Shown here: positions 43,440-54,330 of the stretch, piece by piece
Layout: the number at the start of each line of letters is the position of its first letter
Numbering within the stretch: the stretch's first letter is position 1
From: Euclidia mi
Taxonomy: Eukaryota; Arthropoda; Insecta; Lepidoptera; Erebidae
NCBI GenBank assembly: GCA_944739405.2
Contig: OX123193.2
Span: 19,519,516-19,583,515, forward strand
Direction of reading: 5' to 3'
Length of the DNA: 64,000 nucleotides
Notes under the pieces: generated by a model
Seen by the model: the letters and a program-made list of their open reading frames with translations, nothing else
Database searches by the model: none
What the model was told of the DNA's origin: nothing
Translations under genes and position numbers: made by a program

Positions 43440-43688
43440 GTGCTGCGTGCCTTAAAATATAGATCTCAAGAAACGGGAACGGATAAAAGAAGTCGTCTTT
43501 GTAAAAATGCTCGTCGGGACACAGTTTTACGTACTTGTGAGACTATTAAAGATCCTGAAAAACCTTTGTTGGCCAGGAAAACATATAAGAAATCACGTTT
43601 ACGTCAAGAAAGTCTTGAACAGTATCGTCTAGCGAATGAGTCTTTTGAGCAGATAGCTCATAGACTTGGTCTCATTAATAATCGATAA
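43440..43688 (+). pseudogene. Basic helical relic in the Helitron-like element
   Basis: 82 codons rich in Arg, Lys and Glu (SRLCKNARRDTVLRTCET, KSRLRQESLEQYRLANESFE). Charged repeats of this kind stand at the start of the long Helitron protein in moths. No domain can be assigned, so the link rests on position. Confidence 0.35.
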
Positions 43689-43987
43689 ATCATGGCATAA
43701 CCGCATGATTTACGTCTTTGAAGTCACCATTATCATCATTGTGCAATTCAAATAGATTTTTGTAATTACTGAGTTCGTATGGCCACCTTCTGACTCCTTC
43801 ATAGGACGAGAACGAGCCCAAACTCGATAAAGTTTTGTCAATTAATTACTGAGTTCCTATATTATTCCTATGGCCACCTTTCGATTCAATCATTAGAGCA
43901 GCTTTAAGTCATAATAACTTTTCATTGTCATCCAATTTAAATACGTATACAAAACCCAACACTCGATGTCTGAAATATTGTTTTTTT

Positions 43988-44204
43988 ATAGACTCACACC
44001 GGTATCCCCGAAGGTGTAGGCAGAGGTGTAATATTACACCCACATTTCGCCATGAATTTTAAGGTCCCACGTAATAGGGGGCGAGCCTATTGCCGTACCG
44101 GGCACATTACCAGACTCCGTGCTGCTACTGAGAATTTCTTAACGGAAAAACCCAATAACACTTTGCCCGACCCGGAAATCGAACCCGAGACCTCCCAAAT
44201 CCCC
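43988..44204 (-). mobile_element. SINE, family A
   Basis: Minus-strand copy from the head (GATTTGGGAGGTCTCGGGTT with the B box) through GGAGTCTGGTAATGTGCCCG and TATTACGTGGGACCTT to CTACACCTTCGGGGATACCG. The TATG tail is lost. Confidence 0.75.
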
Positions 44205-45386
44205 TTTTTGCTAATTACTATGTTTGACGACCGGCCAGTTTGTCGTGTAGTCGTCAGTAGTACTTGGTGACCGTAGTGATGACAATTTCACATGACACCA
44301 GCCGTCACAATGTTAAAGCCCCTGTACATATTGGCCCAACTAGCTGGCCCAGCATGTAGGGGGTAACATGATACGATGCCAAGATTACTATTTACACATT
44401 GGCTGACGGATCATTCTGCATTAGTGCTTAGACAAAAATGGACGTAGAAGCACTTACAGCCACGGCTATTTATTTATACAGTGCGTTTAATTATTACGTG
44501 CGCGTACATGTGTACTGAAGTAAAATGTGATGCATTCTAAATGTTGTCATTAACGATTATTTATTTTTTCTTTTTCATTTCGTTAATAGAGGCGTGGACC
44601 CATATTAAATTTTATCCGCCAAACGGCTCCACGCTTCATTAACCTGAAATATAAAATAGGTAGCTTATTATTAATAATAGGAATTTTGGTTAAATAACCT
44701 ACCCCAACTACCAAGTCTAGAAGAATAAAAAAAGAAGAATAACAATGTGGTACCTAATAAAAATATGTTTTTCAACTTACTTCGTTTTTAATTTTATAAA
44801 AATAAAAATTAATAAAAAAACAACATAAAAATTAATAAAATTATATATATATTATTGTTCAATTTCCGCACAATTTCTATAAATTGTAAAACCTCATTGC
44901 TGCCCTACGCCGCCGCCATCGTTATAGGAACTTTGGAACGTAAATATCATTCACACGCAACAGTACTGTTTCCGCTAAAGAGCGAGAACGAAATGAAAAA
45001 GGCGCCAACGTGTGAACGCTGTTGGCGGGGCGCGCCAAGATCCTTTGATGTGTGCACAAAAAAACCGACACTATTCGATTGGCCGGCCAACGTCGGCGCA
45101 AATTTAAGCCAGCATGTGGGCCAATGTGTACAGCGGGCATTATACATATTTCAGACATCGGGATAGGTGAAAGTAAATAAAAAAATGCTCATAAAATACA
45201 AACTACTGGGCCTACATAAATGAAATTTTTATGGGACCAATTCGAAACTATTCCACATCAAACAAAAAAAGAATCACGTAAATCGGTTCAGAAACCTCGG
45301 CGAAATCGGTGTACATACATCGAAAAAAAAAACTATACCAGCTGAATTGAGAACCTCCTCCTTTTTTTTGTTTGAAGTCGGTTAAA

Positions 45387-45560
45387 AACGATACGCCAAG
45401 ACGCATACGGCAATTAGATTTTATCTTGCAATTTTATACCGATATAAAAAATATCTCAGGTGAAGAAAATGTGGTAGCCGACTGTTTGTCACGGATAGAG
45501 GCCATAAACGTATCATCTCCCATAGATTATGCAAAATTGTCCGAAGCGCAGAGTAATGAC
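45387..45560 (+). pseudogene. Gypsy RNase H end
   Basis: Reads PRRIRQLDFILQFYTDIKNI, then SGEENVVADCLSRIEAINV, the conserved end of gypsy RNase H (NVVADxLSR). It is cut at AQSND by a SINE fragment and resumes at 45890 with MELKSLMESNSLQ. Confidence 0.85.
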
Positions 45561-45632
45561 ATACATACATACATACATAGACTCACGCCTGTATCCCCGA
45601 AGGGGTAGGCAGAGGCATATTAAACGCCCACT
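45561..45632 (-). mobile_element. SINE tail, family A
   Basis: CATA repeats, then GACTCACGCCTGTATCCCCG and GGGGTAGGCAGAGGCATATT: only the last 70 bp of the family A tail. It was later split from its right flank by a family B insertion. Confidence 0.75.
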
Positions 45633-45642
45633 AATGTAAAAT

Positions 45643-45879
45643 TCCGTGTGGTGACGGATTAAGAATACGAATTGTCACCACCCCATATCATCCCATGGGT
45701 GTCGTAAGAGCCGACAGAGGGACCATATTCAGCATTGAACAGCACTGTAAGAGAAGGAAAACTTGATACAAACCCTATACCAATCGTTTGGCCAGCGTGG
45801 TATAGTAGGCCAATTCCTCCTTTCAAAGGAGAGGCCTAGTCCAGCAGTGGACTGTTAAAAGCTGATGATGATGATGATA
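45643..45879 (+). mobile_element. SINE-like repeat, family B, complete
   Basis: 237 bp from CCGTGTGGTGACGGATTAAG to GCTGATGATGATGATGAT, flanked by AATGTAAAAT (45633-45642 and 45880-45889). The flanks define the unit. Confidence 0.85.
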
Positions 45880-45889
45880 AATGTAAAAT

Positions 45890-47105
45890 GACATGGAGTT
45901 AAAAAGCCTCATGGAATCGAACTCATTACAATTTAAGAAGTTATTCGTGCCCAATTGTAAATTACCTATCTATTGCGACGTGTCGACTAATAGAACGCGA
46001 CCATATTTGCCAAAAGAATTTCACGTGTCGGCTTTCAACGCTGTACATGACATCAGCCACCCTGGAACACGAACTACACGAAGGATGATGCAAGATCGCT
46101 ATATTTGGAAAGAAATGAATAAAGATGTAACTCAGTGGACGAAAGCGTGTACTAACTGCCAAAGGTCCAAGGTTCATAGACATACAGTTGCTCCTCATGG
46201 CAATTTTATGCACACAGATCGCTTCGAGCATCTGCACATGGATGTAGTGGGACCGTTGCCTTATTGTTATGGGTACCGATATATCGTGACGATGGTAGAC
46301 AGGAGTACTGGTTGACCTGAAGCCTATCCTGTAAAAGATACAACCGCCAAAACTATTGCGGATATCATTTACACCAGATGGATTGCGAGGTTTGGAACAC
46401 CTTTATACCTGACAACCGACCAAGGATCTAACGTCTTGTCCAATTTGTTTACACAGTTAGCCAAACGGATGGCCATCACAAAATTTCGAACCACCGCATA
46501 TCACCCACAGTCAAACGGACTTGTTGAGAGATGGCACCGTTCGCTCAAGACCGCACTTATGTGCCGAGGAGACACAGAACATTTGGTATCAGAATTACCA
46601 TCTGTTCTGCTAGGATTACGAGCCAGTATGAGAGATGATACGCAGATAAGTGCAGCAGAGATGGTATTTGGTGAATCGATACGTTTACTGGAGATTTCTT
46701 TGAGCCTATACAGCGAGAAACCTCTGATAACGTGTCATTTGTACACGAGCTACTTAAGAACATCGCAAATTTAGCTGCGGTACCAAAGAAAGAAACATAT
46801 CAAGGCAACATATTTGTTCATCCGGATTTGAAAGACTGTACTCATGTATTTGTGCGCTTTGACAAAGTTACGAAGCCCTTAACGCAGCCTTACATGGGCC
46901 CTTTCAAAGTAATTAGCAAGGCGAACAAATATTATAGAATTATGCAGTAAGATACGGAAAAAATCATTAGTATAGATTGGTTGAAGCCAGCGCGCAGCGT
47001 TTGCACTTAACAACAGTGTAAAGTTCTCAACGATGACACCGAATACGGCTAACGCTAATCTAAACAATGAATCGAGAGTGTCGAGATTCGGACGAACTAT
47101 CAAAC
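45890..47105 (+). pseudogene. Gypsy integrase
   Basis: HHCC finger: AVHDISHPGTRTTRRMMQDR and CTNCQRSK. Catalytic core: LHMDVVGPLPYCYG (D), YLTTDQGSNVLSNLF (D) and QSNGLVERWHRSLK (E). An in-frame TGA breaks it after MVDRSTG at about 46314, and a frameshift near 46680 precedes ELLKNIANLAAVPKKE and GPFKVISKANKYYRI with WLKPARSV. The triad is present but the gene is dead. Confidence 0.88.
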
Positions 47106-47172
47106 CTGTCGTCCGTTTCGCATCGTAAACACCTTGTAATTATTGCACCGTCACTTCATAATTACTGTAAGG

Positions 47173-47456
47173 ATGGGTCAGCAGCAGAATAAGCCCCAGG
47201 AAGAACAAATAGTTATTGCCGAGAATGGCGCCGGCAATAGTGCCGCAGCATCTGAGGTTGAACTACAAAAGGAATACAGTAGATCAGCACCTGTATCCTG
47301 GCTGTGATACTGTATTTGCTGTGGAAACGCTGTAAGGTGAACTACGCGCGCTACATGAGGCGCGAGCTATGTGAGCTGCCGATGATCGAGTTGCGGGGAG
47401 GTGATCAACGCTTGAACAGCGGGTCACCTCCACAACCTTCGCGAGTGATTATTTAG
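47173..47456 (+). pseudogene. Short ORF after gypsy integrase, possibly accessory
   Basis: ATG at 47173 opens MGQQQNKPQEEQIVIAENG, ending at TGA 47305-47307; a shift of one base continues from 47304 as ILYLLWKRCKVNYARYMRRE to TAG at 47454-47456. It therefore has a Gly at position 2 as in N-myristoylated proteins, a short hydrophobic run and a basic patch. Small proteins of this layout occur behind pol in some insect LTR elements, but I cannot name a family. It could be chance. Confidence 0.35.
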
Positions 47457-47614
47457 ACAAAGAACATAGTGAATTGATCAAAGTGACATTGTGACAAGCG
47501 TATATGTGCATTTGGATATAGTGTTAAGTGAGTACCACCGCCCGCTGGGGGAGTTACTCTGACGAGTAGATACTCGTCAAAGTATCTCCCCCAGCGCAAG
47601 CAGTCAACCGAAAG

Positions 47615-48940
47615 ATGGCGGTCAAACCATCCGAACCTGGCGGAAGTAAATCCCAAGATGCTAGATGGGCAGCAGCGTCCAGCACTAAAAACTTCCGCCA
47701 ATACGATCGCCAATACGCCTGCCAAGCGTGGCGATTATGGCAAATCCCCCCATATATGAACCACACCAATAAAAACCGGCCCCTAGTCCCCGGTGGCCCC
47801 GCTAGTCCTGGTTATGGTAGCGGCCATGGCAACGGCGGGGCAAGGGGTGCGAAGAATCTCCGGAAGAGATCGGGCTGCCACCACCAACGACAATTGGCTC
47901 TGGCAACACTAAACACGCGCACACTGCGGACCGACGAGAAGATTGTCGAGCTGGAAGAAGATTTGAGCAAGCTGCGATGGGATATCATAGGCCTATCTGA
48001 AGTCCGAAGACAGGGGGAGGACTCGATAGTTCTCAATTCCGGTAACTTGCTCTACTACCGGGAGGGCGACCAACAGTCCCAAGGTGGTGTCGGGTTCATC
48101 GTCCACAAATCTCTCGTGACCAACGTGGTAAATATCGGGAGTGTGTCGAGCAGGGTAGCGTACCTTATACTCAGAATATCCAAGCGGTATTCGCTGAAGG
48201 TCATACAGGTATACGCTCCGACCTCGACGCATCCCGATGAGGAGGTGGAAGCCATGTACGAGGACATATCTCGGGCTATACATGGCTTCAAAACCCATTA
48301 CACCGTGGTCATGGGAGATTTTAACGCGAAACTGGGCAAACGCGACGGTGATGAGCTGAGAGTGGGGCAATTTGGTTATGGGCATCGGAATTCCCGGGGT
48401 CACTTGCTGGCTAGCTTTATGGAGAAAGAAGGACTCTATATGATGAATTCCTTCTTCAAGAAGCAAGAATGCCGCAAGTGGACCTGGGTAAGTCCAGACG
48501 GTGCCACCAAAAATGAGATCGACTTTATCATGTCGACGAAGAGGCAGATATTCAATGATGTCTCCTTGATCAATTCGCTTAAAGTGGGGAGCGATCACCG
48601 AATGGTAAGAGGCACATTAAATATCTGTACAAGCCTCGAACGGTCGAGTTTGATAAAGTCCACGCTCCGACCGGCACCAGTTCATATCCAAAACCCCGAG
48701 AGCTTTCAGCTCGAACTCAAGAACCGTTTCGAATGCCTGGGCGAATGCGTAGATGTGGACGAGTACAGTAACGGGTTCGTGGATGCTGTCCATACAACAG
48801 GGGCTAAATTCTTTAAGCCCCAGAAAAGCAAGAGAACCAGCAAGATCTCGGGTCCGACCCTCGAGCTGTTAGAGGAAAGGCGTAAGATGGTTCTGCTATC
48901 CTCCGACGACATGCCGAAATATCGGCACCTCAACAGTTAG
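47615..48940 (+). pseudogene. RTE endonuclease and linker
   Basis: A 441-codon open frame. After a Gly/Arg-rich lead (residues 1-90) comes the APE endonuclease: ALATLNTRTLRTDEKI, IIGLSEVRRQGEDS (catalytic Glu), YTVVMGDFNAKLG (D and N), EIDFIMSTKR and VGSDHRMVRGTL (terminal S-D-H). It nicks target DNA for priming. The frame ends at TAG 48938-48940; coding similarity goes on in other frames to the RT. ATG 47615 is in the usual place for RTE. Confidence 0.85.
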
Positions 48941-50011
48941 ATCTCTAAGTCTCTGACTCGCGATCTCCGCCAATACAACACAAAATGTGTTCGTGAGGCG
49001 ATCGAGCAGAATAAGGGATCCAAAGTGTTCCAGAGGGATCTGTCTGTTGGGCAGAGTCAGCTGACAAAGCTGAAGACGTAGAATGGCAGAATCGAAAGCC
49101 TGAGCTCTTGGAGGAGATCGAAAGGTTTTATGGACAGCTATACACGACAACAACTCGCAAGCACTCCACCGTCAGACTCTAGAGCTGGATTGACCCAACA
49201 CTATACCGAAGATATCTCGGACGTCAGCATGCAAGAGATAAGTGTGGCTCTCAAACAGCTCAAAAACAACAAGGCGCCGGGTGATGACGGAATTACGAGC
49301 GAGCTTCTGAAGGCCGGCGGTGCACCCGCTAGAGAAGCCCTTCGGAAGCTATTTAATTCCGTCATTCTCGAGGGTAAAACGCTACAGGCGTGGCACAGAG
49401 GTGTGGTGGTGCTTTTCTTTAAGAAAGGGAATAAAACCCTCTTAAAGAACTACAGAACTATCACACTTCTGAGCCACGTCTACAAGCTGTTTTCGAAGGT
49501 CATCACGAATCGTCTCGAGAGCAAGCTAGACGACTTCCAGCCTCCCGAATAAGCCGGTTTCCGTAAAGACTATAGTACCATAGACCACATACATACGCTG
49601 CGGCAGGTTATACAGAAGTCCGAGGAGTATAACCAGCCACTATGCTTGGCATTTGTGGACTATGAGAAAGCCTTCGATTCGATCGAAACCTGGGCGGTGC
49701 TACAGTTCCTCCAACGGTGCCGGATTGACTACCGATATATCGAAGTGCTGAAGTGTTTGTATGAAAACGCCACTATGTCAGTCCGCCTCCAGGACCAGAG
49801 TTCGAAACCTATTCAACTCCAGCGAGGAGTGAGACAGGGGGATGTCATATCCCCGAAACTGTTTACCACTGCGCTGGAGGATGCTTTTTAGCTTCTGGAC
49901 TGGAATGGACTCGGCATCAACATATACGGCGAGTACATCACTCACCTTTGATTCGCAGACAATATCGTAGTCATGGCTGAGACCATGGAGGAATCCAGAG
50001 ATAGTCTAGTT
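48941..50011 (+). pseudogene. RTE reverse transcriptase, broken
   Basis: Frame 49130-49552 holds ALKQLKNNKAPGDDGITSEL, FFKKGNKTLLKNYRTITLLS. After a stop at 49550 it continues: AFVDYEKAFDSIETW (49646-), VRQGDVISPKLFTTALEDAF, a stop, then FADNIVVMAE at about 49953. The second Asp of the FADD active site reads Asn, a loss-of-function change. The last RT third and the tail are missing. Confidence 0.85.
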
Positions 50012-50098
50012 TAATAACTATGTGTATAAAAGATTGTGTATTTATCCTCTTATATGCATTTTATATGTTATTTTTTAATTTAATTTTATTTAGGGGGA

Positions 50099-50240
50099 TG
50101 TTCTGTGCCTACGGCACATTAGTATTGTAATTATCTTACGAATAAACGGACGTGTTTTACGGATTGATCTATCGTTTCATTACAATACTCACCGACCATA
50201 TATAGACTGCTACACATACCTACTTAAACACACAAGCACA
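50099..50240 (+). repeat. Ty3/gypsy 3' LTR
   Basis: Matches 38726-38868. Preceded by TTTAGGGGGA, a good polypurine tract. It contains ACGAATAAACGGACGTGTTT as in the 5' LTR. Confidence 0.85.
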
Positions 50241-50244
50241 AGTC

Positions 50245-50320
50245 CTTCTACTATATTTTATTATTATGGAACCCTAAATTGTGGGTGGCCTGACATGCAC
50301 TTGACCGGTTTTTACAACAT
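50245..50320. repeat. Remnant of repeat F
   Basis: ATTATGGAACCCTAAATT and TGCACTTGACCGGTTTTT echo the ends of the repeat at 54462-54981. The stretch 50320-50795 has no other recognised feature. Confidence 0.35.
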
Positions 50321-50799
50321 CGCGTCAAAAAAAAACATGCATTTCTTATCAAGTGTTCCCACTTAGTCGGTCCGGTCGTTGGCCAGTCCGGCTGTTTACC
50401 CAGTCCGGCAAAAAACGCGCCAGTGGCAGTATAATTTGAGTGAAGCTGTTTACACTTAGCCACATCCAATCAATTGACCGGATTGATTGATTAATAATTG
50501 ACAACAACATTATAAACACACCAGCTCATATAAAAAAAAACTCAATGTAGTTACTAAGTTATTTAAATTGTATAGAACAAGACGATGAAAGGAGTGGCCC
50601 GAGTCTCTTGCCTGATTCATCTCATCTCATTCTCATTAGGCTCTACTTTCTGAACAGATATTTTTCTCAATGCTCATTTATTGCAAATATGCATTTAAAG
50701 TTCCTTTTTTTATTTTACTATCTATGACTTTCTGACGTGCCCAAAAAATTTAAAAAATTTTATGGCAATAAACATATATGAGTTTAAGTCCGTCCGCGA

Positions 50800-50910
50800 C
50801 CACGGCCGTTGCAAGCCGGTAGAAACGTAGGAAAATAACAGAGGTATTTATGCCTTGAAATAAGTAAATTATGGCGACTAAGACCCGCTAAATAATATTG
50901 TATGATGTGA
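50800..50910 (+). repeat. Diverged Penelope LTR remnant
   Basis: CGCGACCACGGCCGTTGCAA, GTAGAAACGTAGG, AGAGGTATTTATGCCTTGAA and GACTAAGACCCGCTAAATAA line up with 34126-34240. No coding part is attached. Confidence 0.65.
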
Positions 50911-51030
50911 GCAAAATGCTCTATACACGGCTGCTCATGTTACTTTTAAGAGCGCGTGTGCTGTCGGGTTAGTCAAAAATGTATTGAAATAATGAAAAAT
51001 ATTTCTAATTATATAAAAATGAAGGTTTAC

Positions 51031-51255
51031 CAAGAATACTCGTCCAGACACCGTCACCTTTAACAGCTTGCAATCCTACTAAATGAGTGCACAGATCAGG
51101 ACAAAACATATCCTTGAGATTCCTAGCCTCCTGTTCGTCGTTGATAACGACTAAGTAGGCACCCTCACCATAACACCATGAATATGCCTGTTGCCATGTC
51201 ATAAACGTTCTATGAAGTTTGTAGCAACTGCCAGTAGTCTTGCTTGGTTTGTATT
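51031..51255 (-). CDS. C-type lectin gene, exon with start of domain 2
   Basis: Acceptor ACCTTTCAG before 51255 and donor GTAAAC after 51031. It reads EYKPSKTTGSCYKLHRTFMT, then WQQAYSWCYGEGAYLVVIND, EQEARNLKDMF and HLVGLQAVKGDGVWTSIL. This is the first half of a C-type lectin-like domain: the Cys of SCYKLH, the WxxAxxxC helix, the EGAYL(V/A)xI core. The exon is 225 bp with phase 1 entry and exit. The next exon is 12.8 kb away at 38229, beyond the gypsy nest. Confidence 0.9.
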
Positions 51256-51469
51256 CTGAAAGGTTTTTCAAACGTTCTATTATAGTGGCAATAAGGATTG
51301 AAATCTTGGTAAATATTAATATGTTTACTCGATGAAAGAAGCACATCATTTTTACTCTTACCAGACCTTACCCACGTCTCTCAGTGGCATATCAGATAAT
51401 ATTAGTATGGATAATCAAACTGCAAATACATACACATATATGAGTCTAAGAGCAAAATATGATAGTCAC

Positions 51470-51620
51470 CCTTGTCGTATGTGCCACATTCAGTCAGCAC
51501 TTCATTCGGTTTTTTCTCCTTGTAGCAGAAGTAGGGCACAAACCAAGAGCATGGCACTGCCTTTATCGCAGTATTGTCCATGATGAGGCAATCGTCTTTT
51601 CCATTCAAATAATTCAATTC
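51470..51620 (-). CDS. C-type lectin gene, end of domain 1, truncated 5'
   Basis: Reads NYLNGKDDCLIMDNTAIKAV, then PCSWFVPYFCYKEKKPNEVL and TECGTYDK, ending at donor GTGACT with phase 1, which fits the exon at 51255 (TYDK-EYKPS). This is the Cys-rich end of the first lectin domain and the linker of a dual-domain immulectin. Upstream in frame a TGA lies at about 51631 and no AG acceptor is found between it and the coding text. The 467 bp inverted arm begins at 51639. The exon seems cut, so the gene may be inactive or chimeric here. Confidence 0.8.
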
Positions 51621-51638
51621 AAGACATCAAATTCAAAT

Positions 51639-52105
51639 AAATTTAATTATTTATTTTAAAAGGTAATATACAACTACATATTCTGTGAAAATTTTAAGCA
51701 TCTACCTGTTACAGTTAGTAATTTTGAGCAATAAATACGAAAAAAAACACGTTTTTTGTATGGGACCCCCCCTTAATATTTTAAATTTTTTATTTTTAAT
51801 ATTTGTTGTTATAGCGGCAACCGAAATACATAATTTGTCAAAATTTCAGCTTTCTAGCTATCATGTTTTATGAGATACAGCCTGGTGACAGACAGATGGA
51901 CAGACAGACAGACAGACAGACAGCGGAGGCTTAGTAATAGGGTTCGGTTTTTTACCTTTTAGGTACGGAACCCTAAAAAAGACACACTATCTCTGGGCAT
52001 CCAAACTTGATAGTCTGACCAGCCAGAGGATCCTGCAATATGTCCTACTATACCTAAATGTTCTGGGGACACCTGCAGGAAATTAATATAGATATCAAAA
52101 TTAAT
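51639..52105. repeat. 467 bp inverted duplication, left arm
   Basis: Near-perfect reverse complement of 54331-54797; by eye two substitutions only. It consists of a partial repeat F (51639-51976), a 100 bp stretch with GATAGTCTGACCAGCCAG, and about 30 bp of AT-rich sequence. Confidence 0.9.
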
Positions 52106-52111
52106 TATGTT

Positions 52112-52250
52112 TGTCAGTCAGTAACGCGGGCGCGTATGTTCCTTGGGGACCGTAGGGGTGCACTAAGAAGGGATTTCCCGTAATTCCCACGGAATCGGGC
52201 AAAATGGGTAAGATAAAATAATATGCAGGCGTAGCTGCGAGCGTCCTCTA
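52112..52250. repeat. Interspersed repeat E, second copy
   Basis: Shares GTTCCTTGGGGACCGTAGGG, GTGCACTAAGAAGGGATTTC and GCAGGCGTAGCTGC with 12.7-12.96 kb; the first part is deleted. Bases 52256-52485 hold nothing recognised. Confidence 0.6.
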
Positions 52251-52487
52251 GTTATTTATAAAAAGGGTCTGTAATACATTTCTTTTTGAAAATATGTAAT
52301 GTTTTTTCTAAAATAATTACAGTTTTTGCAAAGGTATATACCTAGGTATATACGAAGCAGCAACCTTAGGTTAATTATTATATACAGAACATCTGCAGTT
52401 AGATATATTAGTTTTTTTTCTTTTTTATAGTGTTTACTGTAAATAAAATTGTATAAATCATTAGTATCGCCAAACTGCCCTTATTCC

Positions 52488-52645
52488 AGGCTCCTTGCTT
52501 TTCTAGTCCATCCAAAGGTTGCCTGGAAGATATTGCTTATAAGTGATAAAGCCGCCATTTGTACCTTAACTTTTATTTTACAAATGCAAAGTAAATTGTA
52601 TTACTTTGGTGTACAATAAAGATGATTTGTATTGTATTGTATTAG
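52488..52645 (+). mobile_element. LINE 3' UTR with (TTGTA)n tail
   Basis: TCCAAAGGTTGCCTGGAAGA, TATTGCTTATAAGTGATAAA, GCCGCCATTTGTACC and ACAATAAAGATGA followed by TTGTATTGTATTGTATT. This order is a common LINE 3' end in moths. No coding part remains. Confidence 0.6.
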
Positions 52646-52727
52646 AGTTATTTTAACGCACCCATCGCAATTCATAAAAACTTAATGCTAACTATCTTAT
52701 AGTAACAGCAATGCCAACTGACCTCTT

Positions 52728-52862
52728 AACATCATCATCATCAGCCCTTTAAACTGCCCACTGCTTGGCACGGGCCTCTTCGCACTATAAGAAGGATAAG
52801 GCCATAGTCCACCACGCTGGCCAAGTGTGGGTTGGCAGACTTCACATGTCTTACGAGAACAT
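52728..52862 (-). mobile_element. Diverged family B or RTE-tail fragment
   Basis: CATCATCATCATCAGCCC, ACTGCCCACTGCTTGGCA, GGCCTCTTCGCACTATAAGA, CCACCACGCTGGCCAAGTGT and GGTTGGCAGACTTCACATG. The plan is like family B, but the inner text is that of other RTE tails. 52863-53485 holds only short echoes of repeat E. Confidence 0.6.
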
Positions 52863-53487
52863 TATAGAGTGACGTCACGAATGTCAAAATCAGTGGATTG
52901 ACCTTTGTTGCTTGATCGCAAAAACGTGCTCAGTTGACGCGAGCTGAGCACGGGTTGGTTGAATTCCGTAGTAATACAAAAGCGTGTGGATTTGGCGAGA
53001 CCGATTTCGCCAGTTGAACACGAAAAGGGAAATACGCGTCAGTAACGCAAGGCTTTTATATATACAGATTATGAAGGAAATAAAAAAAGAGCTACATAAC
53101 CGTTTTTATTAAGTTCGTAAATTGTTTTGGTTTAGCTGAACAGTGAAAAATTAAGGAATAAACACATTATTATTGAACACAGACGCTGTTTTATAATGTA
53201 CTTGAGACTTGCCGCAGCTACGCCCGCATTTTCACCCTTTACAAGTTTCTGTTGTGCGTTGTCTCTTGATGATGTCATGTTTATTCAGTAACACAAGAAT
53301 TTTATATATCCATGACTTAGAATGAAAACCACGGGAATGCAATTTTAGTTTTTGCGCCTCCTGAAATGTTACGTGTTTCGCAGTTACTATTCACTATAAG
53401 CCATCGATACATAGATTCAGCCACCGTATGGGTGGTAGAAGAATTTTATACAAGTTTCCTGTTTAAACATTAGTTGGACTAAACTGT

Positions 53488-53722
53488 CCGTGTGGTGACG
53501 GATTAAGAATACGGAATGTTACCACCCCATATCATCCCATGGGTGTCGTAAGAGCCGACAGAGGGAGCATATTATGCAGAGAACAGCCCTGTAAGAGAAG
53601 GAAAACTTGATATAAACCCTATACCAACCCGTTTGGCCAGCGTGGTATACTAGGCCAATTCCTCTTTTCAAAGGAGAGGCCTAGGCCAGCAGTGGACTGT
53701 TAAAGGCTGATAATGATGAAAC
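53488..53722 (+). mobile_element. SINE-like repeat, family B
   Basis: From CCGTGTGGTGACGGATTAAG to GGCTGATAATGATG, same unit as at 45643. AAACT occurs on both sides, a weak duplication. The stretch 53723-54330 has nothing I recognise. Confidence 0.78.
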
Positions 53723-54330
53723 TAGTTCACTGAAAGGCTAAACGTACCTAATAGTTTTTGCTTCGATTCTTTACACACAGCTTTCTTTGGCTTTTTGCGA
53801 AGTGTCGACCCGTTGGCAACTACGACGCATAGCATAACGGTGCTCTCAAAGAAGACGATTCGTGTCGCACTGCAAACAAACTCGGCTAGTTGTTAAGCGA
53901 CTAAGGGACGAATATGTAAATTATGTTCCCTATCCAAAGAGATCGATTGCAAGCATTTTTTTAAACCACGGCTCCCTCCCTAAATCCTGTGTCGCAGGGT
54001 ACCTACTTTACAAACATAATTATAACTAACTGACACAATGAACACACAGACTCAAAACAACAACTAAAGAATCACTTTTGGCCGCACAAAGAATATGTGA
54101 AAGATTTTTTGTTGCAAATTAAATTCTCTACAACTTTGGTCTTAAAGCAAAAATAAAAAAGTTAAGTGATTGGTTTAATTTTGGTAATTTAGCGTTTCCC
54201 CGTTATAACTGTGTCCCCAGTCTTTGAGATGAGCCAAGCTTTGGCGCAGGGTCTGATCAAGCACCACTATAAAATTTGGTGAAGAAATTTAAAGGAAAGT
54301 CGCGTTTTTTATCATTCATAATTTTCCTAA

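Larger units (their letters stand above)
42856..45386 (+). mobile_element. Helitron-like element inserted in gypsy RNase H
   Basis: RNase H stops at YSLQKN and resumes at NDTPRRIRQLDF, so the insert is well placed. It has the same plan as the 20.3 kb element: two inverted arms near the left end (42866-43001 and 43243-43380, with AGTCGGTGCCAAGC at the inner end), a short coding relic, and a 3' end with GAGAACCTCCTCC, a T run and GAAGTCGGTTAA. No helicase or Rep domain is left. A SINE sits inside at about 43988-44204. Stretches 44210-44850 and 44850-45300 are otherwise unassigned. Confidence 0.6.
47480..50011 (+). mobile_element. RTE-clade LINE inserted between gypsy integrase and 3' LTR
   Basis: It starts with a 5' UTR holding an inverted repeat (CTGGGGGAGTTACTCTGACG, then CGTCAAAGTATCTCCCCCAG) and runs through endonuclease and RT to FADNIVVMAETMEESRDSLV. 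It then stops with no 3' end. Loss of the 3' side is unusual, because LINE copies are normally 5'-truncated. Confidence 0.82.

Noticed and set aside
47993..48598. 201-codon minus frame over the RTE endonuclease
   Set aside because: Antisense of a clear APE endonuclease; no domain of its own.
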